The translations under genes and the position numbers were made by a program. The notes beneath the pieces were generated by a model. The model saw only the letters and a program-made list of their open reading frames with translations, had not been told where the DNA came from and searched no databases. A DNA stretch of 64,000 bases, taken from NCBI GenBank assembly GCA_964596065.1, contig CAZQSM010000003.1, forward strand, positions 23,642-87,641. The letters run 5' to 3'. Below are positions 27,728-36,646 of this stretch, piece by piece; the first letter of the stretch is position 1, and the number at the start of each line of letters is the position of its first letter. Origin of the DNA: SZUA-254 sp964596065 (GTDB lineage: Bacteria > Bacteroidota > Ignavibacteria > UBA10030 > SZUA-254).

Positions 27728-29008
27728 ATGAAAAACCGGCCCGGTTCACCCTCCGAACGGATCATCGCCCTCGCCTTCCTCGCCATCGCGTCGACCCTCC
27801 CGCTCCCGGCCGGGAGCGGAGGTTCCGTGTACTCCCGGTTCGGCGTCGGCGACCTCCGGTTCTCGTCATCGACCCGGTTGTTCGGGATGGGGGGAACGGG
27901 CGCGGCCTACCGGCCGGCCGGCTCCATCAACGAGATCAACCCGGCCTCCTGGTCGGACATTTCCACCGTGCGCTTCTCCGCCACGGCCCTCTACGAGGGG
28001 TTCAGGACCGATGACGGCTCCACCTCCGCCTATCTCGCCGGAATGTTCCTCAACGGCCTGAGCCTCGCCATCCCGTTCGACAGCGGCCTCGGCCTCACGT
28101 TCGGGGCCGGCCTCGCGCCCTACAGCCGGATCAACTACCACGTCGTGGGGCCGGTCAGCCAGGCGGGTTTCGAGTACACGCTGGCTCGCATCGGGGAGGG
28201 CGGCATCTCCCGCGCCTTCGCCGGGATGTCGGTCTCGATCGTCCCGGGACTGAGCGCCGGCGCGCAGTTCAACTATTACTTCGGGTCGAGCCGTCACATC
28301 CTCAGGCAGTCGTTCGGCGGGACCGCGTACGTCGGAGCCGAACTCACGCGCACCGAAAACATCCGGGGCGCGGGGTCCACCTTCGGCATCCTCTACGACC
28401 GCCTGGGCGCAGCCCTGGGCCTGGAGGGCGGATCGTCGGCAGCGCTCGGGTTCTCCGTCTCGACGGCGGCGTGGCCCTCGGTCAGCAGCGAACGGATCTA
28501 CAATTACACGGCAGCCTCCTCGGCGAACCCCCTCGACACCATCGACGGCGGCGAGCGTTCGTTCCGGATCCCCTTCTCGGTGACGGGGGGCGTCAGCTAC
28601 CGCTCCGGCTCGCTCACCGCGGCCGCCGACGTCCGATACCAGGACTGGAGCGGGACGGCGTTCGAACAATCGGCGGCGACCAGGCTGAAGCGGAACCTGC
28701 GGTTCTCCGCCGGCGTCGAACTGTTCCGCGCGGCGGGGCCCAACGTCAACCCGGCGAGGACGACGTCGTACCAGTTCGGCCTCTACCACGACGCCGGCTA
28801 CCTCGAAATCGGGGGGGAACCGATCTCCGAAAACGGCCTCACGGCGGGCATCGCCTTCCCGATCCTCGCCGAAACACGCCTCTGCATCGCGGCGGGATTC
28901 GCGATGCGCGGATCCACCGACAACCTTTTGCAGGACGACAAAATTTTCCGTATATCGGCATCGATGGACATCGCCGAACTCTGGTTCCAGCGCCCCCCCG
29001 AGGAGTGA
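27728..29008 (+). CDS. Outer-membrane beta-barrel protein, FadL/PorV-like fold
   Basis: The 426-residue protein has a signal peptide and begins the mature chain with SVYSRFGVGDLRFSSSTRLFGMGGTGAAYRPAGSINEINPASW. That is the hatch-like opening (GMGG...INPASW) of FadL/OmpP1-type barrels widespread in this lineage. The remainder alternates short amphipathic strands with Gly/Asp turns. It directly follows the lipoprotein gene (1 bp) and precedes rpiB (2 bp). It may be a hydrophobic-compound porin or simply an uncharacterised outer-membrane protein. Confidence 0.65.
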   Translation: MKNRPGSPSERIIALAFLAIASTLPLPAGSGGSVYSRFGVGDLRFSSSTRLFGMGGTGAAYRPAGSINEINPASWSDISTVRFSATALYEGFRTDDGSTSAYLAGMFLNGLSLAIPFDSGLGLTFGAGLAPYSRINYHVVGPVSQAGFEYTLARIGEGGISRAFAGMSVSIVPGLSAGAQFNYYFGSSRHILRQSFGGTAYVGAELTRTENIRGAGSTFGILYDRLGAALGLEGGSSAALGFSVSTAAWPSVSSERIYNYTAASSANPLDTIDGGERSFRIPFSVTGGVSYRSGSLTAAADVRYQDWSGTAFEQSAATRLKRNLRFSAGVELFRAAGPNVNPARTTSYQFGLYHDAGYLEIGGEPISENGLTAGIAFPILAETRLCIAAGFAMRGSTDNLLQDDKIFRISASMDIAELWFQRPPEE

Positions 29009-29010
29009 CC

Positions 29011-29460
29011 ATGGCCGCCCGCACGATCGCCGCCGGCTCGGACCACGCCGGGTTCGAATACAAGCAACGGATCGTCGGACTGCTCCGGTCGATGGGGATG
29101 GATGTCCTCGATTGCGGCCCCGCGTCCGCGGATTCCGTCGACTACCCCGACTTCGCGCACACCGTCGCCTCCGCGGTCTCGTCCGGAAAGGCGGAGGCGG
29201 GCGTCCTCGTGTGCGGCACCGGGATCGGCATGTCGATCGTCGCGAACAAGCACCCAGGGATACGCGCCGCGAACGTCGAATCGGTCGCGGCGGCCCGGCT
29301 CGCGCGCGAACACAACGACGCCAACGTCCTGGCCCTCGGCGCCCGGATCACCGGATGGGACCTGGCGAAGGAGATCCTGATCGCCTTCCTCTCGACCGCT
29401 TTCGAGGGGGGGCGCCACCGGAAGCGGGTCGATAAAATCCACAACCTGACGAACCTCTGA
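29011..29460 (+). CDS. rpiB: Ribose-5-phosphate isomerase B
   Basis: At 149 residues this is full length for RpiB. It contains AAGSDHAGFEYK, the catalytic-cysteine segment VLVCGTGIGMSIVANK and the HNDANVLALGAR motif. It interconverts ribulose-5-phosphate and ribose-5-phosphate in the pentose phosphate pathway. The ATG at 29011 is preceded by GAGGAG, and an upstream in-frame extension would run into the preceding gene, so this start is secure. Inside the operon, 2 bp from its neighbours on both sides. Confidence 0.93.
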   Translation: MAARTIAAGSDHAGFEYKQRIVGLLRSMGMDVLDCGPASADSVDYPDFAHTVASAVSSGKAEAGVLVCGTGIGMSIVANKHPGIRAANVESVAAARLAREHNDANVLALGARITGWDLAKEILIAFLSTAFEGGRHRKRVDKIHNLTNL

Positions 29461-29462
29461 CG

Positions 29463-30752
29463 ATGACACGCCTCGAACAGGCCGATCCCGAAGTCGCCGC
29501 GGTCATCCGCAGGGAGACCGGGCGGCAGAACACGACGCTCGAACTGATCGCCTCGGAAAATTTCGTGAGCCCCGCCGTGATCGAAGCGATGGGTTCGGTC
29601 CTGACCAACAAGTACGCCGAGGGCTATCCGGGGAAGCGCTACTACGGCGGGTGCGAGTTCGTGGATCAGGCGGAAGATCTGGCGCGCGACCGGGCGAAGA
29701 AGCTGTTCGGCGCGGAATACGCGAACGTCCAGCCGCATTCCGGGTCCCAGGCGAACATGGCGGTCTATTTCACGTTCCTGAAACCGGGCGACACCGTGAT
29801 GGGGATGGATCTCTCCCACGGCGGCCACCTCACCCACGGTTCGCCTGTGAATTTTTCCGGCCGGCTCTATAAGTTTGTTCCGTACGGCATCCGCAGGGAG
29901 ACCGGGACCATCGATTACGACGAGGTGGAACGGGTGGCGCTCAAAGAGCGGCCGAAGATGATCACGGTCGGCGCAAGCGCCTATTCGAGGAACATCGATT
30001 ACGGAGCGTTCCGGCGGATCGCCGACAAGGCGGGAGCGTTCCTCTTCGCCGACATCGCCCATCCCGCCGGCCTCATCGCGATGAAGCTGCTCGACGATCC
30101 GCTCCCGCACTGCCACGTGGTGACCTCGACCACGCACAAGACGCTGAGGGGACCGAGGGGGGGGGTGATCCTGGTCGGGAGGGACTACGAAAACCCGTTC
30201 GGCCTGACGGCCCCCAAATCGGGACGCGTTAAGATGATTTCGGAACTGCTCGACTCGATGGTGATCCCCGGGATCCAGGGAGGCCCGCTGATGCACGTCA
30301 TCGCCGCGAAGGCGGTGGGGTTCCGCGAGAATCTCGACCCGTCGTTCGGCGCCTACGCCGGACGGGTCATCGCGAACGCGAGGAGGCTCGCGGCGGCCCT
30401 CGCGGCCCGCGGCTACGACGTCGTCTCCGGCGGCACCGACAACCACCTGATGCTGGTCGACCTGAGGAACAAGGGGTTGACCGGGAAGGACGCCCAGGAA
30501 GCGCTCGACCTCGCGGGCATCACCGTGAACAAGAACGCCGTCCCCTTCGACGACAAGAGCCCCCTCATCACGAGCGGGATCCGCGTGGGTACGCCCGCGC
30601 TGACCACGCGCGGGATGGGCGAGGCGGAAATGGATCGGGTCGCGGGGCTGATCGACGCCGTCCTCACGGGAATCGGCGACCAGGCGACCTACAGGGCCGT
30701 CGCCCGCGAGGCGGCCGACCTCTGCGCCGGGTTCCCGCTCTACGCCGGGTAG
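29463..30752 (+). CDS. glyA: Serine hydroxymethyltransferase
   Basis: The 429-residue PLP enzyme has every hallmark: LELIASENFVSPAV, KYAEGYPGKRYYGGCEFVD, the PLP-lysine motif VTSTTHKTLRGPRGG and GGTDNHLMLVDLR. It converts serine and tetrahydrofolate into glycine and methylene-THF, the main one-carbon source of the cell. It follows rpiB by 2 bp and precedes tatC by 11 bp. Nothing unusual in the active site. Confidence 0.96.
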   Translation: MTRLEQADPEVAAVIRRETGRQNTTLELIASENFVSPAVIEAMGSVLTNKYAEGYPGKRYYGGCEFVDQAEDLARDRAKKLFGAEYANVQPHSGSQANMAVYFTFLKPGDTVMGMDLSHGGHLTHGSPVNFSGRLYKFVPYGIRRETGTIDYDEVERVALKERPKMITVGASAYSRNIDYGAFRRIADKAGAFLFADIAHPAGLIAMKLLDDPLPHCHVVTSTTHKTLRGPRGGVILVGRDYENPFGLTAPKSGRVKMISELLDSMVIPGIQGGPLMHVIAAKAVGFRENLDPSFGAYAGRVIANARRLAAALAARGYDVVSGGTDNHLMLVDLRNKGLTGKDAQEALDLAGITVNKNAVPFDDKSPLITSGIRVGTPALTTRGMGEAEMDRVAGLIDAVLTGIGDQATYRAVAREAADLCAGFPLYAG

Positions 30753-30763
30753 GCCGGACGCCG

Positions 30764-31567
30764 ATGAAGCGATCCCGCCACACCGGACCCGCGGACGGAC
30801 CCGAGGAATTCACGACCGACGAGCAGGAGATGTCGTTCCTCGACCACCTCGAGGAACTCCGGTGGCATATCATCCGGGCCGTCGCGGGGGTCCTCGCCGC
30901 CGTGGCGGTCTGCGGCTATTACGCCGACTGGATCATCAACGAAGTCATCCTCCGGCCGAGCACGCTCACCACTCCCCCCCTCGAGCTCATCAACACGATC
31001 CCCTACGGGCAGATCACGTTCTACATGATGACCGTCGTCGTGTCGGGCCTGGTGATCAGCGTCCCCTGGATCCTCTACCAGATCTGGAAATTCATCCAGC
31101 CCGGCCTCCTGCCGAAGGAGCGCAAGTACATCGCCCGGATCGTGACGTTTTCATCGCTCTGCTTCTTCGCCGGCGTCGCCTTCTCCTACTTCCTGATGCT
31201 CCCCTACATGCTGCAGTTTTTCACGGAATTCGGGACGAAAGACATCAGGAACATGATCGCGGTGAGCGAATACATGAGCTTCGTCATCCAGCTCGTGCTG
31301 ATCTCGGGCCTCCTCTTCGAGCTCCCGATGGTGTCGTTTTTCCTGGCCCGGTTCGGCATCATGACCCCGGCCTTCATGCGTCACTACCGCCGCCACGCCT
31401 ACGTGGTCATCCTGATCGTGGCGGCGATCGTCACCCCGACGACGGATCCCGTCACGATGTCGGTCTTCTCGATCCCGATCGTCGTGCTCTATGAAGTGAG
31501 CATCGGCATCGCCGGGATCGCGAAGCGGAAGCGGGACGCCGCCAACCCCTCGATCATGGACACCTGA
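30764..31567 (+). CDS. tatC: TatC, core of the twin-arginine translocase
   Basis: The 267-residue protein has the conserved N-terminal region (MSFLDHLEELRWHI) and six predicted membrane helices. It also has the periplasmic loop VPWILYQIWKFIQPGLLPKERKY and the FELPMVSFFLARFGI motif. TatC recognises twin-arginine signal peptides of folded exported proteins; the cytochrome and copper genes of this window have no obvious RR motifs. No tatA/B lies nearby. Its TGA overlaps the ATG of the prenyl synthase gene. Confidence 0.95.
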   Translation: MKRSRHTGPADGPEEFTTDEQEMSFLDHLEELRWHIIRAVAGVLAAVAVCGYYADWIINEVILRPSTLTTPPLELINTIPYGQITFYMMTVVVSGLVISVPWILYQIWKFIQPGLLPKERKYIARIVTFSSLCFFAGVAFSYFLMLPYMLQFFTEFGTKDIRNMIAVSEYMSFVIQLVLISGLLFELPMVSFFLARFGIMTPAFMRHYRRHAYVVILIVAAIVTPTTDPVTMSVFSIPIVVLYEVSIGIAGIAKRKRDAANPSIMDT

Positions 31568-32538
31568 TGAAACTCAAGGAACTCACCGCGCCCGTCGACC
31601 GCGAACTCGACGTCTTCGACGACCGGCTCCGCGACGCGATGAAATCGAAGGTCGCCTTCGTCGACCTGATCGTGCGGTACGTCGTGCGGCAGAAGGGGAA
31701 GCGGATCAGGCCCGCCCTCGTCCTCCTGTCGGCCCGCGCCTGCGGGGAGATCAACGAAAGCACCTACCGCGGGGCCTCCCTCGTCGAGATCCTCCACACG
31801 GCCACGCTCATCCACGACGACGTGGTGGACGACGCCGACACCCGGAGGGGCATCGCGTCGATCAACGCGGTCTGGAAGAACAAGATCGCGGTGCTGATGG
31901 GGGATTACATGCTCGCCAAGGGGCTCCTCCTGTCGCTCGACAACGACGATTTTCAGTTCCTGAAGATCATCTCGGACGCCGTCCGGAGGATGAGCGAGGC
32001 GGAAATCCTCCAGATCGCCAAGAGCAGGGACCTCGACCTCGACGAACCGACCTACCTGAAGATCATCTCGGACAAGACCGCGTCCCTCCTCTCGACCTGC
32101 TGCCGGATCGGGGCGGCCAGCGCCTCGACCGATCCGGCGCTCGGTGAAGCGATGAGGGTGTTCGGCGAAAACGTCGGGATGGTCTTCCAGATCCGCGACG
32201 ACCTGCTCGATTATACGGGACGGAAGAGCATCACCGGGAAACCCACCGGCGGCGACCTCAAGGAGAAGAAGCTGACGCTACCCCTGATCCACGCCCTCTC
32301 GCGGGCTCCGAAGTCGGATTCCCGGAAGATCATTTCCCTCATCAGGAACGGCGCTTCGGGCAAGGAGATCCAGCGCATCGTCGAATTCGCCGAGGGGCAC
32401 GGCGGCATCGAATATTCCCTGGCGAAAGCGGCGGAGTATTCGTCCGTCGCGGTCGGGGCGCTTGAAGCGCTTCCGCCCTCGGAATCGAAAAACGCGCTCG
32501 AAAACTTCGTCGGTTATATGATGGAAAGGACGAAGTAG
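31567..32538 (+). CDS. Polyprenyl diphosphate synthase (trans-prenyl, IspB-like)
   Basis: The 323-residue protein has both aspartate-rich motifs of trans-isoprenyl diphosphate synthases: HDDVVDDADTRRG and FQIRDDLLDYTG. KGKRIRPALVLLSARACG comes before the first. The length and the absence of bulky residues just upstream of the first motif fit a long-chain enzyme (quinone side chain) better than FPP synthase, but chain length cannot be read safely. Last gene of the operon; an inverted repeat follows. Confidence 0.88.
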   Translation: MKLKELTAPVDRELDVFDDRLRDAMKSKVAFVDLIVRYVVRQKGKRIRPALVLLSARACGEINESTYRGASLVEILHTATLIHDDVVDDADTRRGIASINAVWKNKIAVLMGDYMLAKGLLLSLDNDDFQFLKIISDAVRRMSEAEILQIAKSRDLDLDEPTYLKIISDKTASLLSTCCRIGAASASTDPALGEAMRVFGENVGMVFQIRDDLLDYTGRKSITGKPTGGDLKEKKLTLPLIHALSRAPKSDSRKIISLIRNGASGKEIQRIVEFAEGHGGIEYSLAKAAEYSSVAVGALEALPPSESKNALENFVGYMMERTK

Positions 32539-32580
32539 GAAATATCGTCAGAAAAGCTCGCGCTGGTAACGCCATCGATC

Positions 32581-32614
32581 CGACGCCCTCTCCCCTGCCG
32601 GGGAGAGGGCGTCG
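32581..32614. terminator. Perfect 15-bp hairpin between convergent genes
   Basis: Arms CGACGCCCTCTCCCC (32581-32595) and its exact complement (32600-32614) enclose a 4-nt loop. It lies between the stops of the prenyl synthase (plus) and the universal stress protein (minus). Neither strand has a following U-run, so if it ends transcription it does so by stem strength alone, or it protects 3' ends. Confidence 0.6.
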
Positions 32615-32626
32615 TCGTTCAGGCCG

Positions 32627-33100
32627 CTACCGCACGACGAGGACGGGGCAGGGAGCCTTGCGCACGACCTTTTCCGTCGTGCTCCCAAAGAGGATATGCT
32701 CCACGCCGGTGTGGCCGTGGGTGGCGATGATGATGAGATCGACGTCGAAATCGCGCGCCGCGCGGATGATCTCCACGAACGGACGACCCGCCGACACGTT
32801 GTACTTCACGGCGAGCTTCCCTCCGACGTATTTTTCGGAGAGACGGACCAGCTCGGCCCTGCCCCGCTCGGAGAGGTCGCGCTCGATCCGGGGAATCCCC
32901 ACCTGGCCGTAGCCGAGGTCGGCGGGGTATCCCACCGATTCCACCACGAAGACCAGGAGCAGCTCGGCGTCAAAGATGGATCCGAGTTCGACCGCGTAAC
33001 GGAGGGCATCCTTGGAATGCTCCGAAAAATCGATCGGCACGAGGATCCGGCGGAACCGTCCCTTCAGCTTCCCGGACGGCGGTTGTATCTTCTTTTTCAT
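32627..33100 (-). CDS. Universal stress protein (UspA family)
   Basis: The 157-residue protein has the UspA fold: RRILVPIDFSEHSKDALRYAVEL at the start, IIIATHGHTG and ILFGSTTEKVVRKAPCPVLVV at the end. The G-xx-G...GST nucleotide-binding signature points to the ATP-binding subgroup. I start it at the ATG at 33100, which has an AGGAG ribosome site 8 bp upstream; the longer reading frame upstream carries no family sequence. Role is stress endurance, partner unknown. Single gene converging on the eight-gene operon. Confidence 0.88.
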   Translation of the reverse strand: MKKKIQPPSGKLKGRFRRILVPIDFSEHSKDALRYAVELGSIFDAELLLVFVVESVGYPADLGYGQVGIPRIERDLSERGRAELVRLSEKYVGGKLAVKYNVSAGRPFVEIIRAARDFDVDLIIIATHGHTGVEHILFGSTTEKVVRKAPCPVLVVR

Positions 33101-33137
33101 CGGCGCAGCTCCTCTCCCCACGGCGTGGGATCGGCGT

Positions 33138-34064
33138 TCAGTCGGGGTATACTTTCGTAAGCCAGTTTTTCGTGTCGTTGCCGTTGTGCACGACGTCGAA
33201 GAATCGCTTCTGGACATCCTTCGTGACGGGTCCGGGCAGGCCGTCGCCGATGGGGAACCGGTCGACGCTCCGGATGGGCGTGATCTCCGCGGCGGTCCCG
33301 GTGAAGAACAATTCGTCGGCGATGGTGAGCAACTCGCGCGACACCGGCCCCTCGATGATCCGATGCCCGGCTTCGCGGAGCAGCGCCATCGCGGTCGAAC
33401 GGGTGATGCCGGGCAGGACGCTCGACGTGAAGGGCGGCGTATACACGTCCTTGTTCTTGACCATGAAAATGTTCTCGCCGCTTCCCTCGCTCACGTAGCC
33501 GAAGACGTCGAGGGCGATCCCCTCGGTGAACCCCGCCTTGACCGCCTCCATCTTGATGAGCTGGGAGTTGAGGTAATTGCCGCCCGCCTTCGCGATGGTC
33601 GGGAGGGTGTTGGGGGCCGGCCTCGTCCAGGAGGAGACGCAGCAGTCGATCCCCTTGGTGAGCGCGTCGGCGCCGAGGTAGGTGCCCCACTCCCAGACGG
33701 CGATCGACACGTCGACCGGGTTGTTCAACGGGTTGACCCCGACGTCCCCGAAGCCGCGGTAGACGATCGGGCGGATGTAGCACGACTTCATCTTGTTGAC
33801 GCGGATCGTCTCCAGGATCGCGTCGGTCAGCTGATCGCGCTTGTACGGAATTTCGGCGTGGTAGATCTTCGCGGAATCGTACAGCCGTTCAAGGTGCTTC
33901 TCGAGCCGGAAGACCGCCGGCCCCTTCTTCGTATCGTAACACCGGATCCCCTCGAACCAGCTGGACCCGTAATGGACCACGTGTGAGAGGATGTGAATAT
34001 TCGCGTCATTCCAATTGACGAACTTGCCGTTCATCCAGATTTTTTCGACGGGCTTGACAGGCAT
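33138..34064 (-). CDS. ilvE: Branched-chain amino acid aminotransferase
   Basis: The 308-residue class IV aminotransferase closely follows E. coli IlvE. It has WMNGKFVNWNDANIHILSH, then RPAPNTLPTIAKAGGNYLNS with the PLP lysine, GYVSEGSGENIFMV and FTGTAAEITPIRSVD. It makes or degrades leucine, isoleucine and valine. The branched keto acids it produces also prime iso-fatty acids, which may matter because the sphingolipid genes lie just upstream. It starts 18 bp after the GNAT-fold gene. Confidence 0.93.
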   Translation of the reverse strand: MPVKPVEKIWMNGKFVNWNDANIHILSHVVHYGSSWFEGIRCYDTKKGPAVFRLEKHLERLYDSAKIYHAEIPYKRDQLTDAILETIRVNKMKSCYIRPIVYRGFGDVGVNPLNNPVDVSIAVWEWGTYLGADALTKGIDCCVSSWTRPAPNTLPTIAKAGGNYLNSQLIKMEAVKAGFTEGIALDVFGYVSEGSGENIFMVKNKDVYTPPFTSSVLPGITRSTAMALLREAGHRIIEGPVSRELLTIADELFFTGTAAEITPIRSVDRFPIGDGLPGPVTKDVQKRFFDVVHNGNDTKNWLTKVYPD

Positions 34065-34082
34065 GGTGAGGCTCCTTCGCGG

Positions 34083-35201
34083 TTAGAGTGGTTTTTCGTA
34101 GACCCGGTAGATCTTGGTGCGGGTGCCGTTCATGAACGCGGCCGCCCGGTTCATCATGACGTTGTCTTCGAGGATCCAGCCGGCTTCGCCGATGGGATAG
34201 CCCATCGCGTTCGCGCGCCGCCCGGTTTCGTACATCAAGAGGCTCCCCGCCCCGCTGCGAAGGCGGTCGGGAAGCACCCCGAGCACCAATATACGAACCC
34301 TCCTGATTTTTTTCCTCAAAAAAATGAGGCAGAAGAGCCCGGTCAGGAGCCGGCCGCTCCTGTTGAAGCGAAGGGCCTGGTTGTAATCGGGCAGCGTGAG
34401 CGCGAATCCGACCGGTTTTCCCCCCGATTCGGCGAAGAGCACCAGCTCCGGCCGGAGGATCGGCTTCAGGTCCGCTGCGAGGGCGTTAAATTCCTCGCGC
34501 GTGAGCGGCACGGCGCCCCAGTTATGCTGCCAGGCGGCGGCGTAGAGCTCCCGGATGCGTTCGATCTCCGCGTCGAAATCCGCCATGTTCAGCGGCCTGA
34601 TGGTCATCGCCTCACGCTCCATCAGCTTCGCGGTCACCCTCGCGAGTTTTTCGCTCACGAACGTCTCTTCGTGGAGTTCGTACGAGTAGAGGTCCTTCAC
34701 CTTCGCGTACCCGGCGCCCTCGATCAGGCCTCCGTAGTAGGGCGGGTTGTACGGCATCATCACCGACGCGGTGTCCCCGAACCCTTCGACGAGGAGGCCG
34801 AATTCGTCGTTGACCGAAGGGTTGGCCGGCCCCCTGATCGCGGTCACCTTTTTCTCGCGGAGCCACGCTTCGGCGGCGGCGAAGAGCGCGCGCGCGACCT
34901 CCGGATCATCGGCGCATTCGAAGAACCCGAAGAAGCCGATGTTCTCGGAGTGCTCCCGGTTGTGGTTGGCGTTGAGGATGGCCGCGATTCTCCCCACCGC
35001 CCTGCCGTTCCGTTCGGCGATGAAGAATTCCGCCTCGGAATGGAGGAAGAACGGGTTCTTCCCCCGGTCCAGCAGTTTCCGCCGTTCCGCGAGCAGCGGC
35101 GGCACCCATTGTTCCTGGTGGGCGTTCATCGTCCACTGGAGCCTGATGAATCGGTTGCGGTCGCCCCGCGTGCGGATCGGGCGGACTGTCAGAGGTGACA
35201 T
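34083..35201 (-). CDS. GNAT-fold acyltransferase-like protein beside serine palmitoyltransferase
   Basis: The 372-residue protein has GNAT-type segments such as FFIAERNGRAVGRIAAI in the N-terminal half and LVLFAESGGKPVGFALTLPDYNQ in the C-terminal half, so it looks like two tandem GNAT folds. It is larger than ordinary N-acetyltransferases. It lies between ilvE and the serine palmitoyltransferase gene on the same strand. Bacterial ceramide synthase is, to my knowledge, also a GNAT-like acyltransferase encoded near spt, so N-acylation of a sphingoid base is a reasonable hypothesis. Substrate is not visible from sequence. Confidence 0.6.
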   Translation of the reverse strand: MSPLTVRPIRTRGDRNRFIRLQWTMNAHQEQWVPPLLAERRKLLDRGKNPFFLHSEAEFFIAERNGRAVGRIAAILNANHNREHSENIGFFGFFECADDPEVARALFAAAEAWLREKKVTAIRGPANPSVNDEFGLLVEGFGDTASVMMPYNPPYYGGLIEGAGYAKVKDLYSYELHEETFVSEKLARVTAKLMEREAMTIRPLNMADFDAEIERIRELYAAAWQHNWGAVPLTREEFNALAADLKPILRPELVLFAESGGKPVGFALTLPDYNQALRFNRSGRLLTGLFCLIFLRKKIRRVRILVLGVLPDRLRSGAGSLLMYETGRRANAMGYPIGEAGWILEDNVMMNRAAAFMNGTRTKIYRVYEKPL

Positions 35202-35266
35202 GGGGTCAGAGAATGTGGAATGGCAGGGTGATCAATCCGGGCCCCGCCGGCCCGGCTGAACAAGGG

Positions 35267-36517
35267 TCAGGATATGATGCCGAGCTTCCTGCCCGCGGTG
35301 CCGAACACCTCCAGGATGGTGTCGAGGTGCGACTGCTCGTGCGCCGACATGAAGCTGGTCCGCATCATCTGCATCCCCGGGGGCACGCCAGGGCTGATGA
35401 ACGCGTTCACGAACACGCCCGCGTCGAACAGCTCCCTCCAGAACGTGAAGGTCAGCAGGTCGTCGCCGATGATGACGGGGACCACCGCCGACTGGCCGTC
35501 GATGATCCTGAAGCCGAGCTTCCGGAACCCCTTTCGCATCGTGTCGGCGTTGGAGAGCAGCTTCGTGATCCGTTCCGGTTCGGCCTCCAGGATGTCGAGC
35601 GCCGCGATCGCGGCGGCGACCGACGCCGGCGTGGGGCTCGCGCTGAAGATCAGGGCCGGGGAATTGTGCTTCAGGTAGTTGATGACCCGTTCCTCACCAA
35701 CGACGAACCCGCCGAGCGAGGCGAACGTCTTGCTGAAGGTGCCCATCGTCATGTCCACCTGGTCGACGAGGCCGAAATGGCTTGCCGTCCCGCGGCCGCC
35801 GGCGCCGATGACCCCGACGGAGTGCGCGTCGTCGACGAGGACCCTCGCGTTGTGGGCTTTCGCGATCGCCGTGAGCTTCGGCAGGTCGACGATCGTGCCC
35901 GACGTGCTGAACACGCCGTCGGTGGCGATCAGTTTTCCCGCCCCCGCGGGCAGGCGGGAGATCACCCGCTCCAGGTCCGCCATGTCGTTATGCTTGTAGC
36001 GGACGAAATCCGCGAACATCCCCTTCGCCATCATGTACCCCGCGACGATGCAGGCGTGGTTGTCCTTGTCGGTGACGAGGTACTCGCCCCGCTGGACGAG
36101 CGTGGGGATGATTCCCTGGGCGGTCTGGTACCCCGTTGAAAAGAGGAGGCACGATTCCTTGCCCATGAATTTCGCGAGGCGGGCCTCGAGCTCGTTATGC
36201 AGGTCGAGCGTTCCGGTCAGGTAGCGCGACCCCGAACAGCCGGTGCCGTATTTTTCGACCGCCCTGATCGCGGCCTCCTTGACTTTCGGGTGCGCGGTGA
36301 GGCCGAGATAATTGTTGGACCCCGCCATCACCACCCTCCGGCCCTCGATCCGGACGACCGGCCCTTCGTTCTCCTCGATTGCGCGGAAATAGGGATAGAA
36401 CCCGGCGGCCTTTACCTCGTCGGCGCGGGTGAAATCGAGGCATTTCCGGAAGAGGTCCACCGGAGCCTTCGGGGCCTGAGCGGATGCGTCCGTCTGCGTT
36501 TCAGGAGTGGCGCTCAT
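35267..36517 (-). CDS. spt: Serine palmitoyltransferase (alpha-oxoamine synthase family)
   Basis: The 416-residue PLP enzyme has KYGTGCSGSRYLTGTLDLH, His154 that stacks on PLP (KDNHACI), VDDAHSVGVIG and the PLP lysine K263 in GTFSKTFASLGG. The N-terminal YPYFRAIE and the LKHNSPALIFSASPTPAS segment are closer to bacterial serine palmitoyltransferases than to BioF or Kbl. It condenses serine with an acyl-CoA to 3-ketosphinganine in the cytoplasm. Its promoter overlaps that of the divergent SDR gene. Glycine C-acetyltransferase remains the main alternative. Confidence 0.82.
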   Translation of the reverse strand: MSATPETQTDASAQAPKAPVDLFRKCLDFTRADEVKAAGFYPYFRAIEENEGPVVRIEGRRVVMAGSNNYLGLTAHPKVKEAAIRAVEKYGTGCSGSRYLTGTLDLHNELEARLAKFMGKESCLLFSTGYQTAQGIIPTLVQRGEYLVTDKDNHACIVAGYMMAKGMFADFVRYKHNDMADLERVISRLPAGAGKLIATDGVFSTSGTIVDLPKLTAIAKAHNARVLVDDAHSVGVIGAGGRGTASHFGLVDQVDMTMGTFSKTFASLGGFVVGEERVINYLKHNSPALIFSASPTPASVAAAIAALDILEAEPERITKLLSNADTMRKGFRKLGFRIIDGQSAVVPVIIGDDLLTFTFWRELFDAGVFVNAFISPGVPPGMQMMRTSFMSAHEQSHLDTILEVFGTAGRKLGIIS

Positions 36518-36545
36518 GGCGTGGGGCGGTTGTCCGGGAGGATGT

Positions 36546-36573
36546 TTGACGTAGATATTTTTTTTAATATACT
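36546..36573 (+). promoter_or_regulatory. Sigma-70 promoter for the SDR reductase, overlapping the divergent one
   Basis: TTGACG (36546-36551), 16-bp spacer, TATACT (36568-36573) on the plus strand; predicted start near 36580, about 67 nt before the SDR ATG. Its -10 box covers nearly the same bases as the minus-strand -10. Confidence 0.5.
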
Positions 36574-36594
36574 GCGTGGTCCCGTGAAAGTCAA
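36566..36594 (-). promoter_or_regulatory. Sigma-70 promoter for serine palmitoyltransferase
   Basis: TTGACT (36594-36589), 17-bp spacer, TATATT (36571-36566) on the minus strand; predicted start near 36559, about 42 nt before the ATG at 36517. Near-consensus on both boxes. Confidence 0.6.
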
Positions 36595-36646
36595 TTCAAC
36601 GCCCCGGTTTCCGGGGCCCTCCACGGAGTTCATTCCCGACAACGTC

